A DNA stretch of 64,000 nt from Pseudomonas synxantha (GTDB taxonomy: Bacteria > Pseudomonadota > Gammaproteobacteria > Pseudomonadales > Pseudomonadaceae), in contig NZ_LT629786.1 in NCBI RefSeq assembly GCF_900105675.1, positions 5,084,001 through 5,148,000 on the forward strand. The letters run 5' to 3'. Of the stretch, positions 22,631 through 36,711 are shown in pieces. The notes under the pieces were generated by a model. The model worked only from the letters and a program-made list of their open reading frames with translations, was not told where the DNA came from and searched no databases. Each line of letters starts with the position of its first letter. Positions within the stretch are counted from its first letter, which is position 1. The position numbers and the translations under genes are program-made.

Positions 22631-22651
22631 GCGCCCGCACGAAGCGGGCGC
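22631..22651 (+). terminator. Hairpin between greA and the DUF4149 gene, U-run on the plus strand
   Basis: GCGCCCGC (22631-22638) pairs with GCGGGCGC (22644-22651). On the plus strand it is followed by seven T, which is the classic terminator arrangement, while on the minus strand the tail is absent. It may stop plus-strand transcripts coming from yhbY before they run antisense into greA. On the minus strand it would be a plain stem next to the DUF4149 start codon. Confidence 0.6.
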
Positions 22652-22657
22652 TTTTTT

Positions 22658-23136
22658 TCAGATGTGACGAACTTCGACAATCTCGTACTCGATCACGCCA
22701 CTCGGCGTCTTCACAGCAACCACGTCGCCCTCTTCCTTGGCAATCAAGGCACGAGCAATCGGCGAACCGACGGAGATCTTGCCTTTTTTGAAGTCAGCCT
22801 CATCTTCTCCCACGATCTGGTAGGTCACGCTCTCATCGGTCTCGACGTTGGCGATTTCCACCGTGGTGCCAAAGATCACCTTGCCAGTATGCGGGATGGT
22901 CGTGACATCGATAATCACCGCATTCTGCATGCGGCCCTCGATATCACGAATCCGCGCCTCGACCATACCCTGCTGCTCACGGGCAGCGTGGTATTCGGCG
23001 TTTTCCTTCAAGTCACCCAGCTCGCGGGCCGTACCGATGTCCTGGCTCAGCTTTGGACGTACGACCTTGGTCAGATGGGCATGCTCCTCTTCCAGGGCCT
23101 TGGCACCCTGAACGGTCATTGGGTATTTGGTTATGC

Positions 23137-23140
<4 letters not shown>
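22658..23140 (-). CDS. greA: Transcription elongation factor GreA
   Basis: A 160-residue factor that rescues backtracked RNA polymerase by stimulating transcript cleavage. The N-terminal coiled coil carries the acidic tip ([19 protein letters not shown]) and the C-terminal domain has [15 protein letters not shown]. Its ATG overlaps the carB stop by four bases, so it is translationally coupled to carAB. A second start at codon 8 ([12 protein letters not shown]) is also possible. The carA-carB-greA order is conserved in Pseudomonas. Confidence 0.96.
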
Positions 23141-26358
<3,218 letters not shown>

Positions 26359-26463
26359 GGGTTTGTCACTCAAATCCGCAGGTCAGTCGGCAAGCCGTCT
26401 TGAACAATCTTTGAAGAGCCTGCGGGGGCCACCGAAGCTCGGGGCCGCCCACAGGCCAGTCAG

Positions 26464-27600
26464 TCAGCGTCGCTTGGCCATCTCATTGATGAAACGGTCG
26501 AACAGCGGCGCTACGTCGTTCGGGCCCGGGCTGGCTTCAGGGTGGCCCTGGAAGCTGAACGCGCTCTTGTCGGTGCGCTCGATGCCCTGCAGGGAACCGT
26601 CGAACAGCGACTTGTGAATGGCGCGCACGTTGCTCGGCAAGGTGGCTTCATCTACCGCAAAACCGTGGTTCTGGCTGGTGATCATCACAATGCCGGTATC
26701 CAGGTCTTGTACCGGGTGGTTTGCACCATGGTGGCCGTGCCCCATTTTCAGGGTCTTGGCGCCGGAGGCCAGGGCCAGCAACTGGTGGCCCAGGCAGATG
26801 CCGAATACCGGGATCTCGGTTTCCAGCACGTCCTTGATGGCCTGGATGGCGTAGTCGCATGGCTCGGGGTCACCCGGGCCATTGGACAGAAACACACCGT
26901 CCGGTTGCAGGGCGAGCACTTCGCTGGCCGGGGTCTGTGCCGGCACAACGGTCACGCGGCAGCCGCGCTCGACCAGCATGCGCAGGATGTTGTACTTGAC
27001 GCCATAGTCGTAGGCGACCACGTGGTAAGGCAACTCGGCAGCATCGATGGTCGCATGGCTGTCAGTCTTCAAATCCCAGACAGTGGAGCGCCACTCGTAC
27101 TTTTCTTTGACGCTGACGACTTTCGCCAGGTCCATGCCCTTCAGGCCAGGGAAACCTTGTGCTGCGGCAATCGCCGCCTCTTCGGAAATATTGTCACCGA
27201 CCATGATGCAGCCGTTCTGCGAGCCTTTCTCACGCAGGATGCGCGTCAGGCGGCGCGTGTCGATACCGGCGATCGCCACAACGTTGTTGGCTTTCAGGTA
27301 ATCGGACAGCGACATCGTGTTACGCCAGTTGCTCGCAACCAGTGGCAGGTCACGAATTACCAGACCTGCTGACCAGACACGATCAGACTCGACGTCTTCC
27401 GGTGTAGTCCCGGTGTTGCCGATGTGCGGATAGGTCAGGGTAACGATCTGTTGGGCGTAGGAAGGATCGGTAAGGATTTCCTGATAGCCGGTCATGGCAG
27501 TGTTAAACACTACCTCTCCAACGGTTTGACCGTCGGCTCCAATGGCTTCGCCGCGAAAAATGCTGCCATCAGCAAGGGCGAGTATGGCTGGCTTAGTCAA
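26464..27600 (-). CDS. carA: Carbamoyl-phosphate synthase small subunit (glutaminase)
   Basis: A 378-residue subunit that releases ammonia from glutamine and channels it to CarB. The class I amidotransferase domain is in the C-terminal half, with the nucleophile in [13 protein letters not shown] and the His/Glu partner motif [11 protein letters not shown]. The start codon is TTG at 27600, with GGGAGG nine bases upstream. An ATG start is not available near the conserved N-terminus ([14 protein letters not shown]). A terminator-like stem 46 bases upstream suggests attenuation or separation from dapB. Confidence 0.96.
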   Translation of the reverse strand: MTKPAILALADGSIFRGEAIGADGQTVGEVVFNTAMTGYQEILTDPSYAQQIVTLTYPHIGNTGTTPEDVESDRVWSAGLVIRDLPLVASNWRNTMSLSDYLKANNVVAIAGIDTRRLTRILREKGSQNGCIMVGDNISEEAAIAAAQGFPGLKGMDLAKVVSVKEKYEWRSTVWDLKTDSHATIDAAELPYHVVAYDYGVKYNILRMLVERGCRVTVVPAQTPASEVLALQPDGVFLSNGPGDPEPCDYAIQAIKDVLETEIPVFGICLGHQLLALASGAKTLKMGHGHHGANHPVQDLDTGIVMITSQNHGFAVDEATLPSNVRAIHKSLFDGSLQGIERTDKSAFSFQGHPEASPGPNDVAPLFDRFINEMAKRR

Positions 27601-27644
27601 GAAGACCTCCCGTAAATAAAGCCTGAAAGGGCGATCGCAGGTTG

Positions 27645-27683
27645 TAAAAAAGCGGAGTGACGTATGGACACGTCACCCCGCTT
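27645..27683 (-). terminator. Terminator/attenuator-like hairpin in the carA leader
   Basis: On the minus strand AAGCGGGGTGACGTG pairs imperfectly with ACGTCACTCCGCTT and is followed by six T, 45 bases before the carA TTG start. A second small stem (TTTAGTG / CACTAAA, 27706-27724) lies upstream. It may end transcripts arriving from dapB or may be a regulated attenuator for carAB. Sequence alone cannot decide. Confidence 0.65.
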
Positions 27684-27811
27684 CTTCACTGAATTATTCT
27701 GCGCGCTTTTAGTGGACACACTAAAGCTGTAGCTTACAGAAAAAGGCTTTTTTGGTCCACCGCTAATGAGCCTTAAAGGCAGGAGAATGCGACAGGACGT
27801 CGCTTAGCGGT

Positions 27812-27850
27812 TAAAAACGGGGCCTCAGGATAATCCTGGAGCCCCGTTTT
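27812..27850 (-). terminator. Terminator of dapB
   Basis: AACGGGGC / GCCCCGTT forms the base of a stem whose upper part (CCAGGA / TCCTG) also pairs. On the minus strand it ends in CGTTTTT, 10 bases beyond the dapB stop. A T run on the other strand makes it potentially bidirectional. Confidence 0.85.
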
Positions 27851-27859
27851 AGCTACTGA

Positions 27860-28675
<816 letters not shown>

Positions 28676-29800
28676 TTACAGGTCGCCGAAGAAGCGCTTT
28701 ACGCCATCGAAAAAGCCAGTGGTTTTCGGCGAGTGGGAATCGTCACCTTCCAGCGAACTACGGAACTCTTCGAGCAATTCGCGCTGACGACGCCCCAGGT
28801 TAACGGGGGTTTCCACCGCTACGCGGCACATCAGGTCGCCAGCAGCACCACCGCGTACCGGCGCAACGCCTTTACCACGAATGCGGAACTGCTTGCCGGT
28901 TTGAGTACCTTCAGGAATCTTGAGCTTAACCCTACCATCAAGGGTCGGAATTTCCAGCTCGCCACCCAAGGCCGCATCGACAAAGCTGATCGGCACTTCG
29001 CAGAACAAATGCTTGCCATCGCGCTGGAAGATCGAATGCTCGCGCACATTGATCACCACGTACAGATCGCCCGTCGGACCGCCTTGGGTACCCGCCTCGC
29101 CTTCGCCCGACAGGCGAATACGATCACCGGTATCCACACCTGCCGGCACTTTCACCGAGAGGGTCTTGTACTCTTCGACGCGGCCTTCGCCGTGGCAGGA
29201 GTCGCACGGATCAGAAATGATCTTGCCCTGACCATGGCAACGCGGGCAGGTTTGCTGCACCGAGAAGAAGCCCTGCTGCATGCGCACCTGACCGATACCA
29301 CCACAGGTCGGGCAAGTAATCGGCGAGGAACCTTTCTTCGCACCCGAACCGTCGCACGGCTTGCAATTGACCAGCGTCGGTACACGGATATTGACGCTGG
29401 TACCGCGCACGGCCTCTTCCAGGTTCAGTTCCAGGGTGTAGCGCAGGTCACTGCCCCGCTGGGCACCGCCACGCTGACCACCGCGACCACCACCAAAGAA
29501 GTCGCTGAACACGTCGCCAAAAATATCGGAGAAGTTCTGGCCACCAAAACCGGCACCGCCGCCGCCCATGCTCGGGTCGACGCCGGCATGCCCATACTGG
29601 TCGTAAGCCGCACGCTTATTGGGATCACACAGGCATTCGTAGGCCTCGTTGGCCTCCTTGAACATCTCTTCGGATTCTTTGTTATCCGGATTACGGTCCG
29701 GGTGGTGCTTCATCGCCAGGCGGCGGTAGGCCTTTTTCAGGTCCGCCTCGCTGGCCCCGCGCTCCACACCCAATACTTCGTAATAGTCACGCTTTGCCAT
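28676..29800 (-). CDS. dnaJ: Chaperone protein DnaJ
   Basis: A 374-residue type I Hsp40 that delivers substrates to DnaK and stimulates its ATPase. The J domain with its HPD motif (KHHPDRNP), the Gly/Phe-rich linker, and four CxxCxGxG-type zinc repeats ([32 protein letters not shown]) are all present before the C-terminal substrate domain. I chose ATG 29800 ([11 protein letters not shown]). The frame runs 30 codons further upstream without support. A 317-base gap separates it from dnaK. Confidence 0.97.
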   Translation of the reverse strand: MAKRDYYEVLGVERGASEADLKKAYRRLAMKHHPDRNPDNKESEEMFKEANEAYECLCDPNKRAAYDQYGHAGVDPSMGGGGAGFGGQNFSDIFGDVFSDFFGGGRGGQRGGAQRGSDLRYTLELNLEEAVRGTSVNIRVPTLVNCKPCDGSGAKKGSSPITCPTCGGIGQVRMQQGFFSVQQTCPRCHGQGKIISDPCDSCHGEGRVEEYKTLSVKVPAGVDTGDRIRLSGEGEAGTQGGPTGDLYVVINVREHSIFQRDGKHLFCEVPISFVDAALGGELEIPTLDGRVKLKIPEGTQTGKQFRIRGKGVAPVRGGAAGDLMCRVAVETPVNLGRRQRELLEEFRSSLEGDDSHSPKTTGFFDGVKRFFGDL

Positions 29801-30117
29801 AAGTCTTTGCACTCTTAAGGACGTCCGGCCTGGCCCTCCTGAACCCTGCCAAACTCGTTGAGCCCCAATACAGGCCCGGACCCAACTCACGTCAATTCAA
29901 CGATCCTGGTCATTACTGCTTTCAGCCAGGGACCCGGCCAAAAACGCGGTGATTGTCATTCGGAAAGCAGGAGCATTCCCGGTCACACCGCCAGCATCCG
30001 AGCGTTGTCGCATGCTGTAAAAATTCGCATACCCCAGACACGCCAACGCGGGAGCTAGCTCCCGCGCGGCGACATCCTACCAGTCACCGCTTGTCAGCGG
30101 TCAACCGGACAACCAAC
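29801..30117. other. dnaK-dnaJ intergenic region, no gene seen
   Basis: This 317-base stretch has no convincing coding sequence. It holds an 18-base perfect palindrome (GCGGGAGCTAGCTCCCGC, 30048-30065) about 50 bases after the dnaK stop. That is likely a transcript-stabilising or partially terminating hairpin, as it has no U tract. A separate dnaJ promoter may lie nearer 29850, but I cannot identify one with confidence. Confidence 0.5.
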
Positions 30118-32034
30118 TTACTTGTTGTCTTTAACTTCTTCGAACTCGGCATCGACAACATCATCGTGCTTGGCTTCAGGCTCTGCTTGTTGCGCAGCAC
30201 CGTCAGCCGGCTGAGCTTGTTCGGCGTACATTTTCTGAGCGACCGGCGCGGAGACTTTCGACAGTTCCTCAACCTTCGCCTCGATGGCAGCCTTGTCGTC
30301 GCCCTTGATGGCGGCTTCCAGGGCAACCACTGCTGCTTCGATTGCAGTTTTCTCTTCGGCAGTCACTTTGTCGCCAGCATCAGCGATCATCTTGCGAGTC
30401 GAGTGAACCAGCGCATCACCCTGGTTGCGAGCACCGGCCAGCTCTTCGAACTTCTTGTCCGCTTCAGCGTTGGTTTCGGCATCACGGATCATCTGTTGAA
30501 TTTCTTCATCAGACAGGCCGGAGTTGGCCTTGATAGTGATCTTCTGCTCTTTGCCGGTAGCCTTGTCCTTCGCACCAACGTGCAGGATGCCGTTGGCGTC
30601 GATGTCGAAGGTCACTTCGATCTGTGGCACGCCACGTGGTGCTGGCGGAATCTCAGCCAGGTCGAACTTGCCCAGGGACTTGTTCTGGGCGGCTTGCTTA
30701 CGCTCACCTTGCAGCACGTGAATGGTCACGGCGCCCTGATTGTCATCAGCAGTCGAGAACACTTGGGATTTCTTGGTAGGAATCGTGGTGTTTTTCTCGA
30801 TCAGCGCAGTCATCACGCCACCCATGGTTTCGATACCCAGGGTCAGCGGGCTTACGTCCAGCAGCAGTACGTCTTTCACGTCACCGGCCAGTACCGCACC
30901 CTGGATCGCAGCACCCATGGCAACGGCTTCGTCAGGGTTGACGTCTTTACGTGCTTCTTTGCCGAAGAACTCGGTTACCAGCTTTTGCACCAAAGGCATA
31001 CGGGTCTGGCCGCCGACCAGGATCACGTCGTTGATCGAGCCAACGTCGATACCGGAGTCTTTCAGCGCGATACGGCAAGGCTCGATAGTGCGCTGAACCA
31101 GGTCTTCAACCAGCGCTTCGAGCTTGGAGCGCGAGATCTTCACGTTCAAGTGCTTAGGACCGGTAGCGTCTGCAGTGATGTACGGCAGGTTGACGTCGGT
31201 CGACTGAGCGGAAGACAGCTCGATCTTGGCTTTCTCAGCGGCTTCTTTCAGGCGCTGCATGGCCAGCGGGTCACCCTTGAGGTTCATGCCGCTTTCTTTC
31301 TTGAATTCATCAACGAGGTAGTCGATCAGACGAATGTCAAAGTCTTCACCACCCAGGAAGGTATCGCCGTTTGTGGCCAACACTTCGAACTGGTGCTCGC
31401 CGTCAACTTCAGCGATCTCGATCACGGAAACGTCGAAGGTACCGCCACCCAGGTCATAAACGATCACGGTGTGATCGCCCTTGGCCTTGTCCATGCCGTA
31501 AGCCAGTGCGGCTGCGGTAGGTTCGTTGATGATGCGTTTTACGTCGAGGCCCGCGATGCGGCCGGCGTCCTTGGTTGCCTGGCGCTGGCTGTCGTTGAAG
31601 TAGGCCGGAACGGTGATCACCGCTTCAGTCACAGCTTCACCGAGGTAGTCTTCGGCAGTCTTCTTCATCTTTTTCAAGATTTCAGCCGAGATTTGCGGCG
31701 GCGACATTTTCTGGCCGTTTACTTCAACCCAGGCGTCACCGTTGTCGGCCTTGGCGATTTTATAAGGCACCATCTTGATGTCTTTCTGTACGACTTCTTC
31801 GTCGAACTTACGACCGATCAGACGCTTTACCGCGTACAGGGTGTTATGCGGGTTGGTTACAGCCTGGCGCTTGGCCGACTGACCGACAAGGATTTCACCG
31901 TCGTTGGCGTAAGCAATGATCGACGGAGTGGTACGTGCGCCTTCGGCGTTTTCGATAACCTTTGCAACGCCGTTTTCCAGCACGGAGACGCAGGAGTTGG
32001 TGGTCCCCAGGTCAATACCGATAATTTTGCCCAT
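30118..32034 (-). CDS. dnaK: Chaperone protein DnaK (Hsp70)
   Basis: A 638-residue Hsp70. The N-terminal ATPase domain starts [15 protein letters not shown] and contains the phosphate loop [12 protein letters not shown] and [10 protein letters not shown]. The substrate-binding domain and helical lid follow, and the C-terminus ends in EFEEVKDNK, the family EEVD-like tail of bacterial DnaK. It lies between grpE and dnaJ. No sigma-32-like site is seen directly upstream, so transcription from the grpE promoter is likely. Confidence 0.98.
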   Translation of the reverse strand: MGKIIGIDLGTTNSCVSVLENGVAKVIENAEGARTTPSIIAYANDGEILVGQSAKRQAVTNPHNTLYAVKRLIGRKFDEEVVQKDIKMVPYKIAKADNGDAWVEVNGQKMSPPQISAEILKKMKKTAEDYLGEAVTEAVITVPAYFNDSQRQATKDAGRIAGLDVKRIINEPTAAALAYGMDKAKGDHTVIVYDLGGGTFDVSVIEIAEVDGEHQFEVLATNGDTFLGGEDFDIRLIDYLVDEFKKESGMNLKGDPLAMQRLKEAAEKAKIELSSAQSTDVNLPYITADATGPKHLNVKISRSKLEALVEDLVQRTIEPCRIALKDSGIDVGSINDVILVGGQTRMPLVQKLVTEFFGKEARKDVNPDEAVAMGAAIQGAVLAGDVKDVLLLDVSPLTLGIETMGGVMTALIEKNTTIPTKKSQVFSTADDNQGAVTIHVLQGERKQAAQNKSLGKFDLAEIPPAPRGVPQIEVTFDIDANGILHVGAKDKATGKEQKITIKANSGLSDEEIQQMIRDAETNAEADKKFEELAGARNQGDALVHSTRKMIADAGDKVTAEEKTAIEAAVVALEAAIKGDDKAAIEAKVEELSKVSAPVAQKMYAEQAQPADGAAQQAEPEAKHDDVVDAEFEEVKDNK

Positions 32035-32136
32035 GATTTACTCTCCCGAAACTTGAATTTTTTTGCCGCAGCAGTGGTGGCTAACCGCGGTAGCACTTAA
32101 ACGCTTGACTTATAGATGGGGGCCTTGCGGCGGATT

Positions 32137-32706
32137 TCAAGCCTGCTCATCGATAGAAGGTGCAGGAGGTGCATCGGCGGCAGGAGCCTTGCTCACCACC
32201 ACCATTGCCGGGCGCATCAAGCGACCATTGAGTTGGTAGCCCTTCTGGAACACCTTCATAACGCTGTTAGGCTCCAGGTCGTGACTTTCCTGCATGGCCA
32301 TGGCCTGGTGGTGCTCAGCGTTGAAAGGCTCACCGCCTTGCGGATCGATAGCTTCCAGCTGATAACGCTTCAGGGTGTCCTGGAACATTTTCAGGGTCAG
32401 CTCGATGCCTTCGCGCATTGGGCGGATGTTTTCGTCGTCCGGGTTGGACAACTCAAGACCACGCTCCAGGCTGTCGATGATCGGCAACAGATCACCGGCG
32501 AATTTTTCCAGCGCGAATTTGTGAGCCTTCTCTACGTCCTGCTCGGCACGGCGGCGGACGTTCTGCAGATCGGCGGCAACACGCAAAGATTGATCCTGCG
32601 CAGCGGACAATTGCTCTTCGAGCACTTGCACGCGTGTCGCCAGCTCATCACCGGCAGCCGCGTTGGCGTCTGGAGTTTGCGTATCCTGCGTCTGTTCGTC
32701 AGCCAT
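32137..32706 (-). CDS. grpE: Nucleotide exchange factor GrpE
   Basis: A 189-residue co-chaperone that releases ADP from DnaK. The acidic N-terminal tail and long coiled coil ([34 protein letters not shown] is the region, about residues 25-60) precede the C-terminal beta domain with the conserved [30 protein letters not shown] 32706 has AGGAGA just upstream. It is the first gene of the chaperone operon, behind a sigma-32-like promoter. Confidence 0.97.
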   Translation of the reverse strand: MADEQTQDTQTPDANAAAGDELATRVQVLEEQLSAAQDQSLRVAADLQNVRRRAEQDVEKAHKFALEKFAGDLLPIIDSLERGLELSNPDDENIRPMREGIELTLKMFQDTLKRYQLEAIDPQGGEPFNAEHHQAMAMQESHDLEPNSVMKVFQKGYQLNGRLMRPAMVVVSKAPAADAPPAPSIDEQA

Positions 32707-32759
32707 AGATCTCTCCTTTCAAAATCATGCGCGAACTCAACTCGCGCTTCTGTTCCGGT

Positions 32760-32787
32760 ATATGGGGCCACAATTTCCAGGTTCAAG
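32760..32787 (-). promoter_or_regulatory. Sigma-32 (heat-shock) type promoter of grpE
   Basis: Read on the minus strand: CTTGAA, a 14-base spacer, then CCCCATAT. This is a near-perfect match to the RpoH consensus (CTTGAA and CCCCATnT). It ends 54 bases before the grpE start codon and probably drives grpE-dnaK(-dnaJ). Confidence 0.85.
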
Positions 32788-32899
32788 GGCGCAGGCGTTA
32801 CCAAAAGTCTTTCGCATGCTCTGGATCATTTCCTGCGCCTTCATTCCGCATCGCGCTAAAAAAACGCATTGATCAAGCAAATCGAGCTAAGCCTCAGGA

Positions 32900-32936
32900 T
32901 TGTCAGGCCTGAACAAAACACTGTATAAATAACCAG
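32900..32936 (+). promoter_or_regulatory. recN promoter with overlapping LexA (SOS) box
   Basis: TTGTCA at 32900-32905 and TATAAAT from 32924 are separated by 18 bases. CTGTATAAATAACCAG (32921-32936) fits the LexA pattern CTG-N10-CAG and covers the -10 element. This places recN under SOS control, as is known in other gammaproteobacteria. Confidence 0.8.
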
Positions 32937-32960
32937 ACCTAAAGCCTGGGAGCGGCCGTC

Positions 32961-34634
32961 ATGCTGGTGCACCTGTCTGTACACAACTACGCCATTGTTG
33001 AACACCTGGACCTTGAACTGGATCGCGGGATGAGCGTAATCACAGGCGAGACCGGCGCCGGCAAGTCGATCATGCTCGACGCTCTGGGCCTGACCCTCGG
33101 CGACCGTGCCGACAGTGGCGTGGTACGCCCCGGCTCCGACAAAGCCGATATCCTGGCCACCTTCGACCTTGCGGATATTCCTGAAGCCGAGGCATGGCTG
33201 GCCGAGCGCGACCTCAATAATGAAGGGCCCTGCATTCTGCGTCGGGTGATCACTGCCGAAGGGCGCTCCCGCGGCTATATCAACGGCACCCCTTGTCCCC
33301 TAGGTGACTTGAAAGCGCTGGGGGAGCTGCTTATTGATATCCACAGCCAGCATGAGCACCAATCCCTGCTGAAAACCGATACCCACCGCCGCCTGCTCGA
33401 TGAATACGCCGGCGCCACCGATCTTGCCCGTCAAGTTCAACTCGCGGCCCAACGCTGGCGCCAGACGCGCCAGGAGCTGGAACGCCTCTCCAACTCTGGC
33501 GACGAACAACGTGCCCGCCACCAGTTGCTCAGCTATCAGCTGGAAGAGCTCGAAAGCCTGGGCCTGGGTGAGACCGAGCTGGAGCAGCTTGAACAGGAAC
33601 ACAAGAACCTGACCAATGCCGAGACCCTGCTAGGTATATGCCGCCAGGTGGTCGAGCAATGCAGTGAGAGCGATTCCGGCAATGTACTCAACGCACTGAC
33701 CGCCAGCCTCAATCGCCTGTCCAGTGTGAACAACGCTTCCGGTTCGCTGAGTGAAGCCACCACCCTGCTGACCAGCGCACAGATCCAGGTTGAGGAAGCG
33801 GTCGGCGAACTGAATCGTTTTCTGGACCATTTCGATGCCGATCCAGCGCGCCTGCAGGAAATAGAAGAGCGCCTGGATACTATCTATACCCTGGCACGCA
33901 AGCATCGAATCCAGCCCACTGAAGTCGCCGCCATGCAGCAGAAACTGCTGGATGAAATCGAGACACTGAACGCGAACGACGAATCCATCGAGCGACTGGG
34001 CGAAGAGCTCGCCTCGTTTGCCCGCCACTACCAGGAAAAGGCCCGGGAGCTCAGCGACCTGCGCCAGCAAGCAGCCACCAGCCTGGCCAGCGCCGTTGAG
34101 CAAGAAATCCAGCGCCTGGGCATGCCGGGCGGGCGCTTCACCATCGAACTACGCGCAAACGCCAGTCACGAACTGCAACCCCATGGGCTGGAGCAAGTAG
34201 AACTGCTGGTCAGCGCCAACCCCGGGCAACCACTCAAGGCCCTTGCCAAAGTCGCGTCCGGCGGCGAGCTGTCGCGAATCAGCCTGGCGATCCAAGTGAT
34301 TACCGCCCAAACCTCACGAGTGCCGACGCTGGTATTCGACGAGGTAGACGTTGGCATTGGCGGGCCGACCGCAGAGATTGTCGGCCAGTTGTTGCGCCGC
34401 CTGGGGGATCGCGGCCAGGTGCTTACGGTAACTCACTTGCCGCAAGTGGCCGCCCAGGGTCATCAGCATTTATTTGTGCACAAGGTGCGTGGCAATGACG
34501 CGACGCACACGGCCGTCTCCAAGCTGAACAAATCGGAGCGGGTAGAAGAGGTCGCGCGCATGCTCGGCGGTATCGACTTGACCAAGGAGTCCTTGGCTCA
34601 CGCGAAAAAAATGGTCGTGGCGGCGAAGGCCTGA
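32961..34634 (+). CDS. recN: DNA repair protein RecN
   Basis: A 557-residue SMC-like ATPase for double-strand-break repair. Walker A GETGAGKS is at residues 29-36. A long coiled-coil centre spans about 155-370. The ABC signature ASGGELSRISLA and Walker B VFDEVDVGIGG are in the C-terminal third. A LexA box overlaps its promoter. It is convergent with fur and shares a bidirectional terminator with it. Confidence 0.97.
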   Translation: MLVHLSVHNYAIVEHLDLELDRGMSVITGETGAGKSIMLDALGLTLGDRADSGVVRPGSDKADILATFDLADIPEAEAWLAERDLNNEGPCILRRVITAEGRSRGYINGTPCPLGDLKALGELLIDIHSQHEHQSLLKTDTHRRLLDEYAGATDLARQVQLAAQRWRQTRQELERLSNSGDEQRARHQLLSYQLEELESLGLGETELEQLEQEHKNLTNAETLLGICRQVVEQCSESDSGNVLNALTASLNRLSSVNNASGSLSEATTLLTSAQIQVEEAVGELNRFLDHFDADPARLQEIEERLDTIYTLARKHRIQPTEVAAMQQKLLDEIETLNANDESIERLGEELASFARHYQEKARELSDLRQQAATSLASAVEQEIQRLGMPGGRFTIELRANASHELQPHGLEQVELLVSANPGQPLKALAKVASGGELSRISLAIQVITAQTSRVPTLVFDEVDVGIGGPTAEIVGQLLRRLGDRGQVLTVTHLPQVAAQGHQHLFVHKVRGNDATHTAVSKLNKSERVEEVARMLGGIDLTKESLAHAKKMVVAAKA

Positions 34635-34663
34635 ACTGATATTTCCCTTCTTATAGAAAGCAC

Positions 34664-34687
34664 GAAGGCGACCCTGGGGTCGCCTTC
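34664..34687. terminator. Bidirectional terminator between recN and fur
   Basis: GAAGGCGACC-CTGG-GGTCGCCTTC forms a perfect 10-bp stem between the two convergent genes, 30 bases after the recN stop. The U tract is weak on the recN side (CAATCG), so efficiency is uncertain. Confidence 0.65.
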
Positions 34688-34719
34688 AATCGTTTCACAG
34701 AGCAAATCTGCGTCGATTT

Positions 34720-35124
34720 TTACTTTTTCTTACGGATGTACAAGACCAGATTATGATCGACCAAATCGAATCCATGCTCCTCAGCAATCTTATGCTGCAG
34801 CGCCTCGATTTCAGGACTGGTGAACTCGATAACCTCATTGGTATCCAGGTCAACCATGTGGTCGTGGTGACCACCGTCGGCCAATTCAAACACCGCATGA
34901 CCGCCGTCGAAATTATGACGAACCACCAGCCCTGCGGCTTCAAACTGGGTCAGCACACGGTAAACCGTGGCCAAGCCGACGTCCTCGTTAGACTCCATCA
35001 GCGCCTTGTAGACATCCTCGGCACTCATGTGACGCTGCTCAGCAGAATCGAGCATTTGTAGAATCTTGACTCGTGGCAGAGTCACTTTGAGACCGGCTTT
35101 GCGTAGTTCGCTATTTTCAACCAT
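34720..35124 (-). CDS. fur: Ferric uptake regulator Fur
   Basis: A 134-residue iron-responsive repressor. The winged-helix DNA-binding domain (about 1-84) contains SAEDVYKAL and LATVYRVLTQFE. The metal-binding dimerisation domain has the motif DGGHHDHMVDLDTNEV. The usual C-terminal cysteine pairs of E. coli Fur are absent, as is normal for Pseudomonas. I chose ATG 35124 (MVENSELRKAGLKVT) for the standard length. The frame extends 32 codons upstream through the promoter region. It is divergent from bamE. Confidence 0.97.
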   Translation of the reverse strand: MVENSELRKAGLKVTLPRVKILQMLDSAEQRHMSAEDVYKALMESNEDVGLATVYRVLTQFEAAGLVVRHNFDGGHAVFELADGGHHDHMVDLDTNEVIEFTSPEIEALQHKIAEEHGFDLVDHNLVLYIRKKK

Positions 35125-35148
35125 GGTTAGCTTTCTCGCGGATGCTGC

Positions 35149-35177
35149 TTCGCAGCTTCTCTTAATACGGGTATGAT
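35149..35177 (+). promoter_or_regulatory. Probable sigma-70 promoter of bamE
   Basis: TTCGCA (35149-35154), a 17-base spacer and TATGAT (35172-35177) lie 46 bases upstream of the bamE start. The -10 element is good and the -35 element is weak. Confidence 0.5.
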
Positions 35178-35222
35178 CGGCGTTTACGTTGTCCCAGCCA
35201 AGATAGTGGAAGTCGCCCACCG

Positions 35223-35750
35223 ATGCAAAACACCAAGCTCTTGCTAACCAGTTTCACCTTTGTGGGACTGCTCGCACTCGCCGGTTGTTCATTCCCCGGG
35301 GTTTACAAAATCGACATCCAGCAGGGCAATGTCGTCACGCAGGACATGATAGACCAGTTACGCCCGGGAATGACCCGACGGCAAGTACGGTTTATCATGG
35401 GCAACCCCCTGCTGACCGACACTTTCCATGCCGATCGCTGGGATTATCTCTATAGCCTCCAGCCAGGTGGCGGTGAACGCCAACAGGAGCGCGTCAGTGT
35501 CGTCTTCAATGGCAATGACCAGCTTGTCAGCCTGTCCGGTGACTTCATGCCTGGCGTGAGCCGCGATGAAGCGCTGCTGGGCAAGGACAGCGGCACCAAC
35601 GTGACCGCACCTGTGCAGGAAGCTGAAAAACCGAAATCCGAGGTGCCGGCCAAGCCTGGCTCGCTGCTGGACCAGATCCAGAAAGACGTCGACGGCGTGG
35701 AAACCGTGCCCGTTCCGACGCCACAACCTCTGGACACCGACCCGCAGTAA
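35223..35750 (+). CDS. bamE: Outer-membrane lipoprotein BamE (OmlA)
   Basis: A 175-residue lipoprotein of the beta-barrel assembly machinery. The signal peptide ends in the lipobox LAGC, so the mature protein is lipidated at about Cys22. The SmpA/OmlA domain follows ([22 protein letters not shown], then [14 protein letters not shown]). A Pro/Glu/Lys-rich tail of about 55 residues extends the C-terminus, which is longer than in E. coli. In Pseudomonas it is known as omlA and is divergent from fur, as seen here. Confidence 0.95.
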   Translation: MQNTKLLLTSFTFVGLLALAGCSFPGVYKIDIQQGNVVTQDMIDQLRPGMTRRQVRFIMGNPLLTDTFHADRWDYLYSLQPGGGERQQERVSVVFNGNDQLVSLSGDFMPGVSRDEALLGKDSGTNVTAPVQEAEKPKSEVPAKPGSLLDQIQKDVDGVETVPVPTPQPLDTDPQ

Positions 35751-35766
35751 TTTTTCGTTGCTCGAT

Positions 35767-35792
35767 AAAAAGCCCGGCATGCCGGGCTTTTT
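35767..35792 (+). terminator. Terminator of bamE
   Basis: AAAAAGCCCGGC-AT-GCCGGGCTTTTT, a symmetrical stem with A and T runs on both sides, 17 bases after the bamE stop. It probably also serves the convergent rnfH gene. Confidence 0.92.
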
Positions 35793-35813
35793 GTTGCCTG
35801 CCATTTGGCCGGC

Positions 35814-36116
35814 TTAGGAATTTTGCTGTCTGCTCATCGCAGCTTTAGCCGCACGCAGCCTGCGCACTTCCTTGGGGTCCGCAAGCAGCGGCCGGTAGAT
35901 TTCAATTCGATCACCTGGCTGCACAGCACGCACATCAGCATCCGCCACCACCTTACCGAAGATTCCCAACGGGCAGTCGGCCAACACCAGATCCGGAAAT
36001 TGCCGTGCGATTCCCGACGCCAGGACCGCCGCCCTCAGGCTGGTGCCCACGGGCATTGTCACCGCCAACAAAACCTGGCGATCCACCGCGGCATACACCA
36101 CTTCAATCTCAACCAT
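35814..36116 (-). CDS. rnfH: RnfH family (ubiquitin-like fold) protein
   Basis: A 100-residue member of the RnfH/UPF0125 family, beta-grasp proteins typically found next to ratA. Relevant segments are [19 protein letters not shown] and VQPGDRIEIYRPLLADPKEVRRLRAA. ATG 36116 lies inside the end of ratA, an 8-base overlap, so the two are translated as a pair. Its link to an Rnf complex is historical and not supported by the surroundings here. The molecular role is unknown. Confidence 0.88.
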   Translation of the reverse strand: MVEIEVVYAAVDRQVLLAVTMPVGTSLRAAVLASGIARQFPDLVLADCPLGIFGKVVADADVRAVQPGDRIEIYRPLLADPKEVRRLRAAKAAMSRQQNS

Positions 36117-36543
36117 GCAATTGCTTGGCCCGCTGGCAGAACGCATCCACCAGCGTATTAGCGGCCTGATTGAACAAAGGCCCCAGCGTGGCACGCACAA
36201 TAGGCCCGGCATAATCAAATGACAGATCCAGGCTGATCTTGCAGGCCTTATCCGTCAGCGCCTTGAATACCCACACCCCATGCAACTGAGTGAAAGGCCC
36301 CTCCTGCAGATTCATTTCGATGGATTTGCCAGGCACCAGCACATTGCGCGTCACAAAATGCTGGCTAAGACCGCCCTTGGCGACCCCGACACTGGCAACC
36401 ATGTGCTCGTCACTGCTCTCCAAGACCTCGGCAGTCGAGCACCAAGGCAGGAATTCCGGGTAACGCGCCACGTCGTTGACCAGGTCATAGAGCGCCTGCG
36501 CTGGATAGGGCAACAGGGCCGAACGTTGAATATGCGTCGTCAT
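36109..36543 (-). CDS. ratA: RatA-type START/COQ10 domain protein
   Basis: A 144-residue START-fold protein, starting [25 protein letters not shown]. In E. coli RatA has been described as an inhibitor of 70S ribosome association. The eukaryotic relative COQ10 binds ubiquinone, so either kind of role is possible. Hallmarks are YPEFLPWC and the closing helix [22 protein letters not shown]. It is divergent from smpB and overlaps rnfH. The frame runs far upstream of ATG 36543, which I regard as non-coding. Confidence 0.9.
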   Translation of the reverse strand: MTTHIQRSALLPYPAQALYDLVNDVARYPEFLPWCSTAEVLESSDEHMVASVGVAKGGLSQHFVTRNVLVPGKSIEMNLQEGPFTQLHGVWVFKALTDKACKISLDLSFDYAGPIVRATLGPLFNQAANTLVDAFCQRAKQLHG

Positions 36544-36711
36544 GTGAGCGTTACTTCCACTGCTGAGCGGCAAACATCGCGAAAGTACAGCCCGATCCGC
36601 GAGAGAAAAAAACCTAAGAACTGCCCGTATTGTCCGGGATTCGTCCAACACGCTCAAGCACGCAGGTTGACCGTAGCCGACACGCTCGCAACTCCCTATA
36701 ATGCCGCCCCT

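Noticed and set aside
29953..32100. 715-codon open frame antisense to dnaK
   Set aside because: Shadow of dnaK. A plus-strand gene here would overlap the chaperone completely.
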